A stretch of DNA of 47,428 bases from Vitreoscilla sp. (GTDB taxonomy: Bacteria > Pseudomonadota > Gammaproteobacteria > Burkholderiales > Burkholderiaceae_C). Location of the stretch: positions 1 to 47,428 of the forward strand of contig JADMKA010000003.1 in the NCBI GenBank assembly GCA_018780145.1, given 5' to 3'. Position 1 is the stretch's first letter; each line of letters starts with the position of its first letter. This document shows, in pieces, positions 27,336 through 36,400 of the stretch. A program made the translations under genes and the position numbers. Below the pieces are notes generated by a model. The model was not told the DNA's origin. It saw only the letters and a list, made by a program, of their open reading frames with translations, and did not search any database.

Positions 27336-27348
27336 TTGTCTAGGACAT
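27336..27348. promoter_or_regulatory. Candidate LitR operator 2, overlapping the litR promoter
   Basis: TTGTCT-A-GGACAT. Centre-to-centre distance to site 1 is 62 bp, about six helical turns, so both face the same side. TTGTCT (27336-27341) followed after 17 nt by TATCCA (27359-27364) would make it the litR -35, allowing autorepression. Confidence 0.55.
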
Positions 27349-27366
27349 AACTATACAGTATCCAAA

Positions 27367-28314
27367 GTGACTGAGCGGTTCAAAATGTGGAACATTGCCG
27401 AAGTCGAGCGCCACACCGGCCTGGGCAAGGACACGCTGCGCGTCTGGGAGCGGCGCTACGGCTTTCCTTCGCCCGGCCGGGATGAGCAGGGCCAGCGCGT
27501 CTATACGCAGCCCGAGGTCGATCGGTTGCGGGTGCTTGCCAGCCTGCTGAGCGCCGGTCACCGGCCCGGCCGGGTGGTCGGCCTGGAGCACGGTGCCTTG
27601 CTGGCCCTGCTGGACCGCGACGGCGCGGGCGCCGCTTCGTCGACCGAGCCGCCGAGCACCCACCAGCCGCTGATCGACGCCGCCTTCGAGGCAACCTGCC
27701 GTTACGACGGCCAGGCCTTGCGTCGACACCTGCAGCAAGCGCTGCCACGTCTGGGCCTGGCCACGTCGGTGGTCGAGGTGGTGGCGCCCTTGACCACGCG
27801 CGTGGGCCGCGCCTGGATGACCGGCCAGCTTCGGGTCGCCGGCGAGCACCTGTACACCGAGGTGGTGCACGGCGTGCTGCGGCAGGCGCTGCTGGCCCTT
27901 CCCGAGCCGGAGGCCGGGAGTGCCCGGCGGGTGCTGTTGACCACCTTGCCGGGCGAACCGCACGGGCTGGGTCTGCTGATGGCCGAGGCGATGTGCGCGC
28001 TGGAGGGGGCCGTGTGCGTCAACCTGGGGGTGCAGACGCCGGTGGAAGAGATCGTGGCCGCGGCACTGTGGCACCGCGCCGACGTGGTCGGCCTGAGTGC
28101 CACGGGCGCCTTGCCGACACGCTGGCTGCGCGAGGGGTTGACCCAGCTGCGCGAGCGCCTGCCGGCCTGCACGGCCCTCTGGCTGGGCGGCTCCGCGTCC
28201 GCAGGGCCACGCGGCGTGCGCGGCGTGTTGCGGGTGACGGACTTGAAGGAGATCGGCCCGGCGCTGGGTGCGCTGCTCAGCCCGCCGGCTTCTGTGCTGC
28301 CGCCTTCGCCTTGA
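27367..28314 (+). CDS. litR: LitR/CarH-type MerR regulator with coenzyme-B12 light-sensing domain
   Basis: Transcription regulator, 315 aa. The MerR helix-turn-helix is at about 8-75 (NIAEVERHTGLGKDTLRVWE, then RRYGFPSPGR). The C-terminal half has the two B12-photoreceptor motifs: W-x9-EH (Trp150, Glu160, His161) and E-x-H-x-x-G (Glu197, His199, Gly202 in GEPHGLG), His199 being the expected cobalt ligand. In CarH/LitR, adenosylcobalamin holds the DNA-bound tetramer in the dark; light breaks it and opens the genes. The residue after Trp150 is Met, where the Thermus protein has a His that ligates cobalt after light. Start is unsettled: GTG 27367 (used for numbering) or ATG 27385, which has GAGCGG upstream. 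The last 38 nt overlap the GST gene tail. Confidence 0.9.
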   Translation: MTERFKMWNIAEVERHTGLGKDTLRVWERRYGFPSPGRDEQGQRVYTQPEVDRLRVLASLLSAGHRPGRVVGLEHGALLALLDRDGAGAASSTEPPSTHQPLIDAAFEATCRYDGQALRRHLQQALPRLGLATSVVEVVAPLTTRVGRAWMTGQLRVAGEHLYTEVVHGVLRQALLALPEPEAGSARRVLLTTLPGEPHGLGLLMAEAMCALEGAVCVNLGVQTPVEEIVAAALWHRADVVGLSATGALPTRWLREGLTQLRERLPACTALWLGGSASAGPRGVRGVLRVTDLKEIGPALGALLSPPASVLPPSP

Positions 28315-28963
28315 TGGCGGCGATCTGCGCGTCCTGCGCCACCTTGCGGTCGGCCGCCACCTTCTGCGCCGAGGGGCGCTCGCCGACCAGCTTGATGTAG
28401 GGCTTCCAGTCGATGCCGCCCTCGGCCAGGAGATCCACCCCGTACATCGTCTTGGTGGCCATGGACACCAGCGGCAGGGAAACGAAGGCCGCGCAGTCGG
28501 CACTGGTGAAGGTGTCGCCGGCGACATAGGGCGAGAACTTCGCCAGCCGCTTGAAGGCGGCGATGTTCTTCTCCAGCAGCTTGCGGATGCGCGCCTGGTT
28601 CGACTCGCTCACCGTGCCGCCAAAGAAGGCCTGCGGGTACAGCTCGCGCACCACCAGTTCCAGGTGCAGCTCGATGAAGGTGGTCAGCTCGCGCACCTTG
28701 GCCGCGCCCCAGGCGTCGGCGGGCACCAGAGCCGGGCTCGGGTAGGCCTGTTCGAGGTACTCGACGATCACCTCGCTCTCGCACAGTGCGCCCTGCGGTG
28801 TGCGGATGAAGGGCACCTTGCCCAGCGGCGACGCAGCCAGCGAGGTCTCGTCCTTCATGCCGGTGGCGACGTACTCCTCGGTGAAGGGAATGCCCTTTTC
28901 GAGCAGCACCATCTTGACCTTGTTGTAGTAGTTCGAGACGGCGAAGCCGCACAGCGTGATCAT
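28277..28963 (-). CDS. Glutathione S-transferase family protein
   Basis: 228 aa cytosolic enzyme with an N-terminal thioredoxin-like domain (CGFAVSNYYNKVKMVLLEKG, then GKVPFIRTPQGALCESEVIVEYLE with the Glu-Ser pair that binds glutathione) and an all-helical C-terminal domain (FTSADCAAFVSLPLVS). The ATG at 28963 follows GGAGACC. A conjugating or peroxidase role is likely; the substrate is not evident. Convergent with litR, sharing 38 nt at the 3' ends. Confidence 0.92.
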   Translation of the reverse strand: MITLCGFAVSNYYNKVKMVLLEKGIPFTEEYVATGMKDETSLAASPLGKVPFIRTPQGALCESEVIVEYLEQAYPSPALVPADAWGAAKVRELTTFIELHLELVVRELYPQAFFGGTVSESNQARIRKLLEKNIAAFKRLAKFSPYVAGDTFTSADCAAFVSLPLVSMATKTMYGVDLLAEGGIDWKPYIKLVGERPSAQKVAADRKVAQDAQIAAIKAKAAAQKPAG

Positions 28964-29063
28964 GGGTGGTCTCCAGTCGATTCCGGTGGCCGGAGTGTAG
29001 GAGCCGGGGTGCCGCCCCGCTGGCACCCCGGTGACAGCGCCCAGTCGAGCGCCGCGCCCCACC

Positions 29064-29960
29064 TCAACGGGTGCGGCGACTCACCAGCGCGATGCCCGCC
29101 ACCACCGCGACCAGCGCCAGCACCAGGCGCGGCGTGATGGGCTCCCCGAGCAAGCCGGCGCCAGCGGCCAGGCCGAACACCGGGGTCAGCAAGGTGTAGG
29201 AGGAGATCTGCGTGGCCGGGTAGTGGCGCACCAGCCAGAACCACAGCAGGTAACTGGCAAAGGTGACGATCACCGTCTGAAAGGCCAGCGCCGACCAGGC
29301 CCGCGTGCTGGCCGTCACCGGCCACTGCTCGCCCGCCACCCACGAAGCCGCGCCCAGCAGCAGCGCCGAGACCAGCAACTGGGCCATGAGGGTCTGCTCG
29401 GGCAGGGCCTGCGACAGTCGGGTGCCGCGTATCGTCAGCGTGGTGCCGGCCCACAGCACCGCCGCGGCCACGCCCAGCGTGTCGCCCCACCACTGCAAGG
29501 GGCCGGCGGCCGGCGCCACGAAGCCCTCGGCAAAGGCGGCCGCCACGCCGGCGAAGGCGACACCGAGGCCCAGCCACTGCGGCCAGTGCAGGCGCTCCGA
29601 AGGCGCCAGCCAGGGCATGGCCAGTGCCACGACAAACGGCGCCAGGTAGATGAAGACGGCCATGCGCGAGGCGTGGGTGTACTGCAGGCCGACGAAGATG
29701 CAGCCGAACTCCAGCGCGAACAGCGTGCCGGCCAGCAGCCCGGGGCGCAGCACGCCACCGGTCGGGCGCAGGTCCAGCCGCCGCCCGCCCGCCCACAGGC
29801 CCAGCAGTGCGGCCGCGCCGGCCGAGCGCAGCGCGGCCTGCAGCAGTGGCGCGATTTCGGCCACCGCGACCTTGGAGGCCGACTGGTTCACCCCCCACAA
29901 CGCAGCGCACAGCACGAGGCAGACGATGGCCGTGGTGTCCAGGTGGGTCTTGCGCTGCAT
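29064..29960 (-). CDS. EamA/DMT-family transporter
   Basis: 298 aa inner-membrane protein with ten hydrophobic segments in two repeats. The first EamA repeat begins AIVCLVLCAALWGVNQSASK (about 11-30) and the second is DTLGVAAAVLWAGTTLTIRG (about 159-178). Such proteins export amino acids, nucleobases or other metabolites; the substrate is unknown. It starts 2 nt after the rhombosortase stop and is the third gene of glnE-rrtA-eamA. Confidence 0.92.
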   Translation of the reverse strand: MQRKTHLDTTAIVCLVLCAALWGVNQSASKVAVAEIAPLLQAALRSAGAAALLGLWAGGRRLDLRPTGGVLRPGLLAGTLFALEFGCIFVGLQYTHASRMAVFIYLAPFVVALAMPWLAPSERLHWPQWLGLGVAFAGVAAAFAEGFVAPAAGPLQWWGDTLGVAAAVLWAGTTLTIRGTRLSQALPEQTLMAQLLVSALLLGAASWVAGEQWPVTASTRAWSALAFQTVIVTFASYLLWFWLVRHYPATQISSYTLLTPVFGLAAGAGLLGEPITPRLVLALVAVVAGIALVSRRTR

Positions 29961-29962
29961 GC

Positions 29963-30625
29963 TCAGGCCGACATCGGCAGGTGGGGCTGCCTTCGGCAGA
30001 CGATCCACCAGGCCAGCACCCCGGCCAGCACGCCGCTGGCATGGGCCGCCGGGGCCAGCGCGAAATCCCAGCCCACCACCACGCGGGTCGGTGGCCCCCA
30101 GGGTTGTTCGAGGGCGATCTTCAGCAGCAACCCCACGCCCAGCAGGCGCCCGATCAGCACGCCGCGCTGCTCGCCCGAGCGCAGCAGCACGCAGGCGGCG
30201 ATCGCCACGCCCGCATGCAGCACGCCTGACAGGCCGCCATAGTGGCGCAGGCCGGGCTGGGCCAGCAGGCCCAGCTGGGTCAGCGGCCAGGCCAGGGCCC
30301 AGGCCGCGGCGGCCCGCGGCCCCAGCCCGCCCCGCCAACCCAGCAAGGCCACCAGGGCGGCGCCCACCAGGTTCATCACCAGGTGGGCGTCGCTCCAGTG
30401 CACGAAGGCGGCACTCCACCAGCGCCAGGGTTCACGCAGGGCCAGCCCGGGTTGCCAATCCAGCCACGCCGGGTCGAACCGGCTGCCGGCAGCGGCCCCC
30501 AATGCCAGCAACCCGGCCAGCGCGGGCCAGGCCAGGCCCCACTCAAGGAAACGACGGGCCGCTCCCGAGTTTCCTTGACCCCCTCGGGGGGCCTGACGCG
30601 AAGCGGCAGGTTTGGGGGCGCTCAC
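29963..30625 (-). CDS. rrtA: Rhombosortase (rhomboid-family intramembrane serine protease)
   Basis: Intramembrane protease thought to process proteins ending in GlyGly-CTERM. 220 aa from a GTG at 30625 that overlaps the glnE stop (GTGA). The catalytic serine is Ser133 in YGGLSGVLHAG and the base is His195 in AAHASGVLAG. HWSDAHLVMNLVG (76-88, with Asn85) is the oxyanion-side helix. This short form with the GLSGVLH motif separates rhombosortases from general rhomboids. Two likely GlyGly-CTERM proteases are encoded at 38.5-42.7 kb. The first 25 codons coincide with a repeat-like stretch (see the repeat entry), so the true N-terminus is a little uncertain. Confidence 0.88.
   Translation of the reverse strand: MSAPKPAASRQAPRGGQGNSGAARRFLEWGLAWPALAGLLALGAAAGSRFDPAWLDWQPGLALREPWRWWSAAFVHWSDAHLVMNLVGAALVALLGWRGGLGPRAAAAWALAWPLTQLGLLAQPGLRHYGGLSGVLHAGVAIAACVLLRSGEQRGVLIGRLLGVGLLLKIALEQPWGPPTRVVVGWDFALAPAAHASGVLAGVLAWWIVCRRQPHLPMSA
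30543..30621. repeat. Inverted repeat and hairpin-rich stretch at the start of rrtA
   Basis: TCAAGGAAAC (30543-30552) and GTTTCCTTGA (30569-30578) are perfect 10-bp arms. Immediately beside them CCCCC-TC-GGGGG forms a short stem, followed by a CGAAGCGGCAGG run up to 30621. The composition recalls small dispersed intergenic repeats of Burkholderiales; copy number cannot be judged from one window. Confidence 0.4.
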
Positions 30626-33375
30626 AAGGGCTGCGTGCCTGCCGTGCCGAAGACCGCCCGCCACAGCGTGCGGATGGCCTCGCGCTCGCCGGCCAGCTCG
30701 GCCGGGTCGAACTGGGTCGGCCGTTCGTCCAGGCGGGCCCGGTGCTGGGCTCGGCGCAACTCGCGGTAGGCATCGGCGGCGGCGCGGCCGACACCGGCGG
30801 GCAGCAGGCCCTCGGATTCGGCGCGCTGCAACAGGGCGATGTTGCCGACGTTGTCCAGCAAGGCCGGGTGGCGGGCGCTTTCGGACAGCACCAGGAACTG
30901 CACCGCGAACTCGGCGTCCATCATGCCGCCTTCGCTGTGCTTGACGTCGAACAGCTCGGCCTTCACCGGCCGCGCGGCGCGCACCTTGGCGCGCATCTCC
31001 TGCACCTCGGCCTTCAGCAGGTCTGGCTCGCGCTCGGCGCCGATGACGGCGCGGCGCGTGGCCTCGAAGCGCGCCGCCAGCTCGGGCGCCCCGGCGCAAA
31101 AGCGGGCGCGTGACAAAGCCTGGTGCTCCCAGGTCCACGCGGTGTTGCTGCCGCGGCCGCGCTGGTAGCGGTCGAAGGAATCGATGGAGGTGACCAGCAG
31201 GCCGGAGTTGCCGTTCGGCCGCAAGGCGGTGTCGATCTCGAACAGCTCGCCGGCGGCGGTGCGCAGCGTCAGCCAGTTGATCAGCTTGCGCACGAAGGCG
31301 GCGTAGACCTCCTGCGCGTGGTCCGGGTCGGCTTCGTCGGCGTCGTCATAGAGGAACACCACGTCGAGATCGCTGCCGTAGCCCAGCTCCAGCCCGCCGA
31401 GCTTGCCGTAGGCGATGACGGCAAAGCGCGGGCGCTCGCGGTGGCGCTGCTTCAGGTGGCCCCAGGCCCAGCGCACGCAGCAATCAAGCACCGCGTCGGC
31501 CAGGGCCGACAGATCGTCCGCCACCTGCTCGACCGTGATGCGCTGCTCGACATCGCGCACCAGGGTGCGGAAGACCTCGGCGTGGTGCGCGCGGCGCAGC
31601 GTGTCGAGCAGCGAACCTTCGTCGGCCTCGCCGGAACGCGACCAGGCGGCGTGGCGCTCGTCCAGGTCGGCGACGAAACCGGCCCGGTCGAAGCGCTCGC
31701 GCATCTGGCGCTCGTCGGCCAGCTCGTCGATCACGCCCGGATGGCGCATCAGGTAGCGCATCGGCCAGCGGGCCAGCCCCAGCAGGCGCAGCAGGCGGCG
31801 CTGCACCTCTGGCCGCTCGACTAGCAGGGCGATGTAGCTTTCGCGGCGCAGCAGGGGCTCGATCCAGTCGACCAGGCGCACCGCGGCGTCCAGCGAGCAT
31901 TCGCCGCTGGCCACACCGGCGGCCGAGCGCAGCATCAGCTTGCCCAGTCGCAGCTTGCTCTCGTCGCGCAGGGCCTGCACGCGCGGGTGCTGCGCGAACT
32001 CGCGGACCCGGGCGGCGAGCTCGGGCGGCAGGCGTTCCAGCAGGGCCTCGTGGTCCAGCGACAGCGGGCCTTCGCCGCAGCGCTGGCAGCCGCCAGCGCG
32101 CGACGGGGGGGGCGCCTGACCATCGTGCAGCAGCGCGTCGAACTCGGTCGCCACCAGCTCGCGCACGGCGCCCAGGCGGTCCAGCAGCTCGCAGGTGTCC
32201 GGGCTGCAGGCCAGGTGCAGGCTGGCGGCGATCCAGCCCAGGTCGCCATCGGCGGTGGGCAGCAGGTGGGTCTGCTGGTCATCGAGGTACTGGATGCGGT
32301 GCTCGACCTGGCGCAGGAACACATAGGCCTCGGCCAGCTTGCGCGCGGCCTCGACCTTCATCAGGCCGCCGGCGGCCAGCTTGTCCAGCGCCTTCAGCGT
32401 GGAGCGGGTGCGGATCTCCGGAAACTGGCCGCCGCGCGCCACCAGCAGGAGCTGCACGATGAACTCGATCTCGCGGATGCCGCCGCGCGACAGCTTCACG
32501 TCGTTGGCCCGCTCGGGCCGGCCGGCTGCGCGGCGCTGGGCCTCGTCGCGGATCTTGCGGTGCAGCTGGCGCAGGCCCTCGAAGACGCCGTAGTCGAGGT
32601 ACTTGCGGTAGACGAAGGGGGTGACCAGCGAGCGCAAGGCGAGCGCACGGCCGCTGGCCACGCTCTCGCGGGGGGCGACGACCCGGCTCTTCAGCCAGGC
32701 GAAACGCTCCCATTCGCGGCCTTGCACGAGGAAGTACTCCTCCAGCATCGCCAGGCTGACCACCGGCGGGCCGGAGTTGCCGTTGGGCCGCAGGGCCAGG
32801 TCGACGCGGAAGACGAAGCCGTCGTCGGTGACCTCGCCGATCAGTGTGTAGAGGGTGCGGGCGACCTGCGAGAAGTACTCGTGGGCGCTGACCGGCTTGG
32901 CGCCGTGGGTCTGGCCGTGGTCTTCGTAGACGTAGATCAGGTCGATGTCGGAGGAGACGTTCAGCTCGCGGGCCCCCAGCTTGCCCATGCCGACGATCCA
33001 GAAATCGATGCGCTGGCCGGCCTCGTCCAGCGGCGGGCCGTGGCGCGCGTCGGCTTCGGCCAGGGCCTGGACCAGGGCGCGCTCCAGCGTCACCTCGGCC
33101 AAGTGGGTCATGGTGCCGGTGACGTCGTGCAGCGAGGCGGCCTGTTCGACATCCAGCACGGCCAGGCGCTCCAGCACCAGCTGGCGTGCCACCCGCAGCG
33201 CGGCGGGCAGGGGCCGGCCGGCGGACTCCAGGCCGGCGATCAGCGCGTGGATGGCGGTTGCGTCGGGCACTCCGGGCGCCAGTCGCGCCAACTCGGCGCC
33301 GAAGCGCCGCCGCACCCGCTGCACGAAGCGGCTGTGGTCGGCCAGGGCCAGGGGCAGGGAACCGATCGGGCTCAC
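30622..33375 (-). CDS. glnE: Bifunctional glutamine synthetase adenylyltransferase/deadenylylase
   Basis: Turns glutamine synthetase down or up by adding or removing AMP, under PII control. 917 aa (E. coli 946). Two GlnE/nucleotidyltransferase units are seen: the N-terminal one with SSDIDLIYVYEDHGQTHG and the C-terminal one with GYGSDLDVVFLYDD; both keep the metal-binding D-x-D. RGGIREIEFIVQLL near 290 and SEGGMMDAEFAVQFL near 795 are the usual helical-linker signatures. The start is a GTG at 33375. It overlaps rrtA by 4 nt. Confidence 0.97.
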   Translation of the reverse strand: MSPIGSLPLALADHSRFVQRVRRRFGAELARLAPGVPDATAIHALIAGLESAGRPLPAALRVARQLVLERLAVLDVEQAASLHDVTGTMTHLAEVTLERALVQALAEADARHGPPLDEAGQRIDFWIVGMGKLGARELNVSSDIDLIYVYEDHGQTHGAKPVSAHEYFSQVARTLYTLIGEVTDDGFVFRVDLALRPNGNSGPPVVSLAMLEEYFLVQGREWERFAWLKSRVVAPRESVASGRALALRSLVTPFVYRKYLDYGVFEGLRQLHRKIRDEAQRRAAGRPERANDVKLSRGGIREIEFIVQLLLVARGGQFPEIRTRSTLKALDKLAAGGLMKVEAARKLAEAYVFLRQVEHRIQYLDDQQTHLLPTADGDLGWIAASLHLACSPDTCELLDRLGAVRELVATEFDALLHDGQAPPPSRAGGCQRCGEGPLSLDHEALLERLPPELAARVREFAQHPRVQALRDESKLRLGKLMLRSAAGVASGECSLDAAVRLVDWIEPLLRRESYIALLVERPEVQRRLLRLLGLARWPMRYLMRHPGVIDELADERQMRERFDRAGFVADLDERHAAWSRSGEADEGSLLDTLRRAHHAEVFRTLVRDVEQRITVEQVADDLSALADAVLDCCVRWAWGHLKQRHRERPRFAVIAYGKLGGLELGYGSDLDVVFLYDDADEADPDHAQEVYAAFVRKLINWLTLRTAAGELFEIDTALRPNGNSGLLVTSIDSFDRYQRGRGSNTAWTWEHQALSRARFCAGAPELAARFEATRRAVIGAEREPDLLKAEVQEMRAKVRAARPVKAELFDVKHSEGGMMDAEFAVQFLVLSESARHPALLDNVGNIALLQRAESEGLLPAGVGRAAADAYRELRRAQHRARLDERPTQFDPAELAGEREAIRTLWRAVFGTAGTQPL

Positions 33376-33495
33376 GAGGGGTCTGTGCTAGATTGCCCCG
33401 CAGACGCGGTGCGCGTGTGGCAGGGGGGTGGTTCGCAGGGGCTGGCCGCCGGCGCCCACGCGGCCGGCGCCGGGCATGCCGCCCAGATCTCGCCC

Positions 33496-36400
33496 ATGCC
33501 CTTGATTCCCTCTCGTTCCGTGCGGTTGCCCGTGCATCGCCGCCATGTGTTGTGGTCCCTCTCGCGCCATGCTGTCCGGCTGGTGGTCGGCCTGCTGCTT
33601 GCGCTGTGGAGCTTATTGCTCATTGGGTGGCTGACACTGCACTGGGGGATTCTGCCGCACATCGACGAATGGCGCCCGCAGATCGAGCAGCGGGCCAGCC
33701 AGGCGCTGGGGCTCCCGGTGCGCATCGGCCGCATCGAGGTCAGCTCCTCTGGCTGGGTGCCCGCGCTGGAACTGCACGCGGTGGTGCTGTCCGGCCCCGA
33801 TGGCCGGGAGGCGCTTCGCCTGCCGCGGGTGTCGGCGGCGCTGTCTCCCCAATCGCTGTTCGCCTGGCAACTGCGCTTCGCCCAGCTCTACATCGAGGGT
33901 CCCGAGCTGGAGATCCGGCGCGACATCCAGGGCCGCTGGCATGTCGGTGGGCTCGACATGGACAGCTCGGCCGCCCTCGACGATGGCGCGGCGCTCGACT
34001 GGTTGTTCGAGCAGCACGAGTTCACCATCCGCCACGGCACCTTGCGCTGGGTGGACCAGCTCCGTGCAACGCCACCGCTGGAACTGCGCGACGCCGACCT
34101 GGTGATGCGCAACGGCCTGCGCGGTCACGACCTGAGGCTGGACGCCACGCCGCCGGCCGGCTGGGGTGAGCGGTTCTCGGTGCGTGGCCGCTTCAGCCAG
34201 CCGCTGCTGGCCCGCAGCGGGGACTGGCGCAGCTGGTCCGGCACTCTGTTCGCCGAGCTGCCGTCGGCCGAGATGGCCGGGTGGCGCGCGCACCTGACCC
34301 TGCCGGTCGATCTGCGTGCCGGCAGCGGCGCGGCGCGCCTGTGGCTCGACCTGTCCAAGGGGCAGTGGCGTCGCGCCACGCTGGACGCGGCCCTGGAGGG
34401 CGTGGACCTGCGCCTGGGCGAGCAGCTCGACCCGCTGGTGCTGCAGCGCCTGACCGGCCGTTTCGAGGCCGAACGCAGCGGCACCGGCATGCGCCTGGCG
34501 GCAAGCGACCTGGGTTTCACGATGGCCGACGGCAGCGTCTGGCCCGCCAGCCGCTGGAGCCTGGCTTGGCGGCAGGTGCAGGACCTGGAACGCACGGCGC
34601 TGTCGGCCGCTCCGGTCAGCGGCGGCGAATTCAGCGCCGACGCGCTCGACCTCGCGCTGATGGCCGGCATCGCCGGGCGCCTGCCGCTGCCGGCGCCACT
34701 GCGCGAGGCCTTGGCCGAACTGGCACCCACGGGCCATGTCCAGGCCCTGCAGGGCAGCTGGAGCGGCCGGCCCGACCAGCCCGAGCGCTACCGTGTCAAG
34801 GGCCGGGTCGCGGGCCTGTCGATGGCCGCCGCGGCAGGGCTCCGGGAGGGCGAACTGGGCCGCCCTGGCTGGCGCAACGCCGATATCGAGTTCGACGCGC
34901 AGGACAGCGGCGGCGAGGCGCGCCTGTTGGTGACCGACGGCGCGATCGAACTGCCCGGGGTGTTCGCGGAGCCGGTGGTGCCGCTCGACCGTTTCAGCGG
35001 CCGGTTCACCTGGCGCATCGAGGCGCCGCGAGCGGCGGGCGCCGCCAGCTCGCCCGCGTTGCCGGCCATCGAGCTGCGGCTGCAGGATGGCCAGTTTGCC
35101 AATGCAGACGCGCGCGGCGACCTGCAACTGACCTGGCGCACCGGCACCGGGGCGGCCGGCCGCACCCCCGGCGTGCTGGACCTGACCGGCCGCATCGAGC
35201 AGGGCCGCGCAGCCAGCGTGGCGCGCTACATCCCCAAGGACCTGCCCCAGACCCGCGACTACCTGGCCGGCGCGATACGCGACGGCACGGTGCGCCAGGC
35301 GCGCGTGCGGCTGCGTGGCGATCTGCGGGATTTTCCGTTCGCGCGGCCGGGCGATGGCGAGTTCCGCGTCAGCGCCCAGGCCGAGAACGTCACGCTGGCC
35401 TACGTGCCGCCCCTGCTCACCGGCGGCGTGCAGCGCTGGCCGGAATTCACCCAGGTGAATGGCGAGCTGTTGTTCGACCGGCAGGCGATGCAGATCCGCG
35501 ATGCCCGGGCCCGCCTCTGGGGCATCGAGCTGAAGGGCGTCAACGGCCGCATCGCCAACCTGCTGGAACAGCCCACCCTGGCCATCGAGGGCGGCGGACG
35601 CGGGCCGCTGAACGATGCGCTCCGGTTCATCGGCGCGTCGCCGGTCGGCGGCTGGCTGTCGCAGGCCCTGCGCGAGGCGAGCGGCAGCGGGGCGGCCGAG
35701 CTGAAGCTGGCACTGCAGATTCCGCTGGACGACGCCGACCGCAGCACCGTCAAGGGCTCGGTGGCCCTGGCCGGCAACGAGCTGCGGCTGCGGCCCGACG
35801 TCCCGCTGCTCGGCAACGTGCGCACCCGGATCGATTTCACCCAGCGTGGTTTCAGCCTGGTGCCCGGCACCGCTCGTGCCCTGGGCGGCGATCTGTCCTT
35901 CGACGGCGGCAGCGCCGCCGACGGGGCGGTGCGTGTCAACGTCCAGGGCGTGGCCACCGCCGACGGCCTGCGCGCGGCCACCGAGCTGGGCCTGGTGCCC
36001 CGGATGGCCCAGTCGACGAGCGGCCAGGCGGCCTACAAGCTGCAACTGGGCATCACCCAGGGCCAGACCGAGATGCTCGTCACCAGCCCGCTGGCGGGCC
36101 TGGCGCTGGATCTCCCGGCGCCGCTGAAGAAGCCCGCTGCGGCGACCTGGCCACTGCGCTTCCAGACCCAGCTCCAACCCGCCACCGCAGCAGGCGCGTT
36201 GCCGCGCGACACGCTGCAGTTCTCGCTCGGTGGTGTGCTGCAGGCCAGCTACCTGCGCGAGCTGGGGCCCGAGGGGGCGCGCGTGCTGCGTGGTGCGCTG
36301 GCCGTGGGGGAGGCGGTGCCGCCTGCGCCGCCCACGGCCGGTGTGGCCGCGGCCGTCCAGCTGCCCCAGGTCAACCTCGACGCCTGGGTGGCCTTGGCGA

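Larger units (their letters stand above)
27029..27366. other. 338-nt divergent control region between litR and the lipid operon
   Basis: No protein gene is credible here. Features: a 28-nt pure-purine tract on the + strand (27080-27107); two hairpins in the operon leader, CGGCGCC-GGTT-GGCGCCG (27202-27219) and CCACC-AAAG-GGTGG (27224-27237); two near-identical 13-bp inverted repeats (27274-27286 and 27336-27348); and a lower-GC stretch (about 27300-27365) with TATACA and TTGTCT hexamers suitable for the litR promoter. No good sigma-70 promoter is visible for the leftward operon. Confidence 0.75.

Noticed and set aside
27367-28314. Reading the MerR protein as an ordinary metal or drug-sensing MerR
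   Set aside because: Such proteins are about 130-270 aa with a coiled coil and Cys or drug-binding end; here a B12-domain-like C-terminal half carries W-x9-EH and E-x-H-x-x-G.
31987-33495. Upstream 503-codon extension of the yhdP frame
   Set aside because: Antisense to glnE; the true membrane-anchor start is at 33496.
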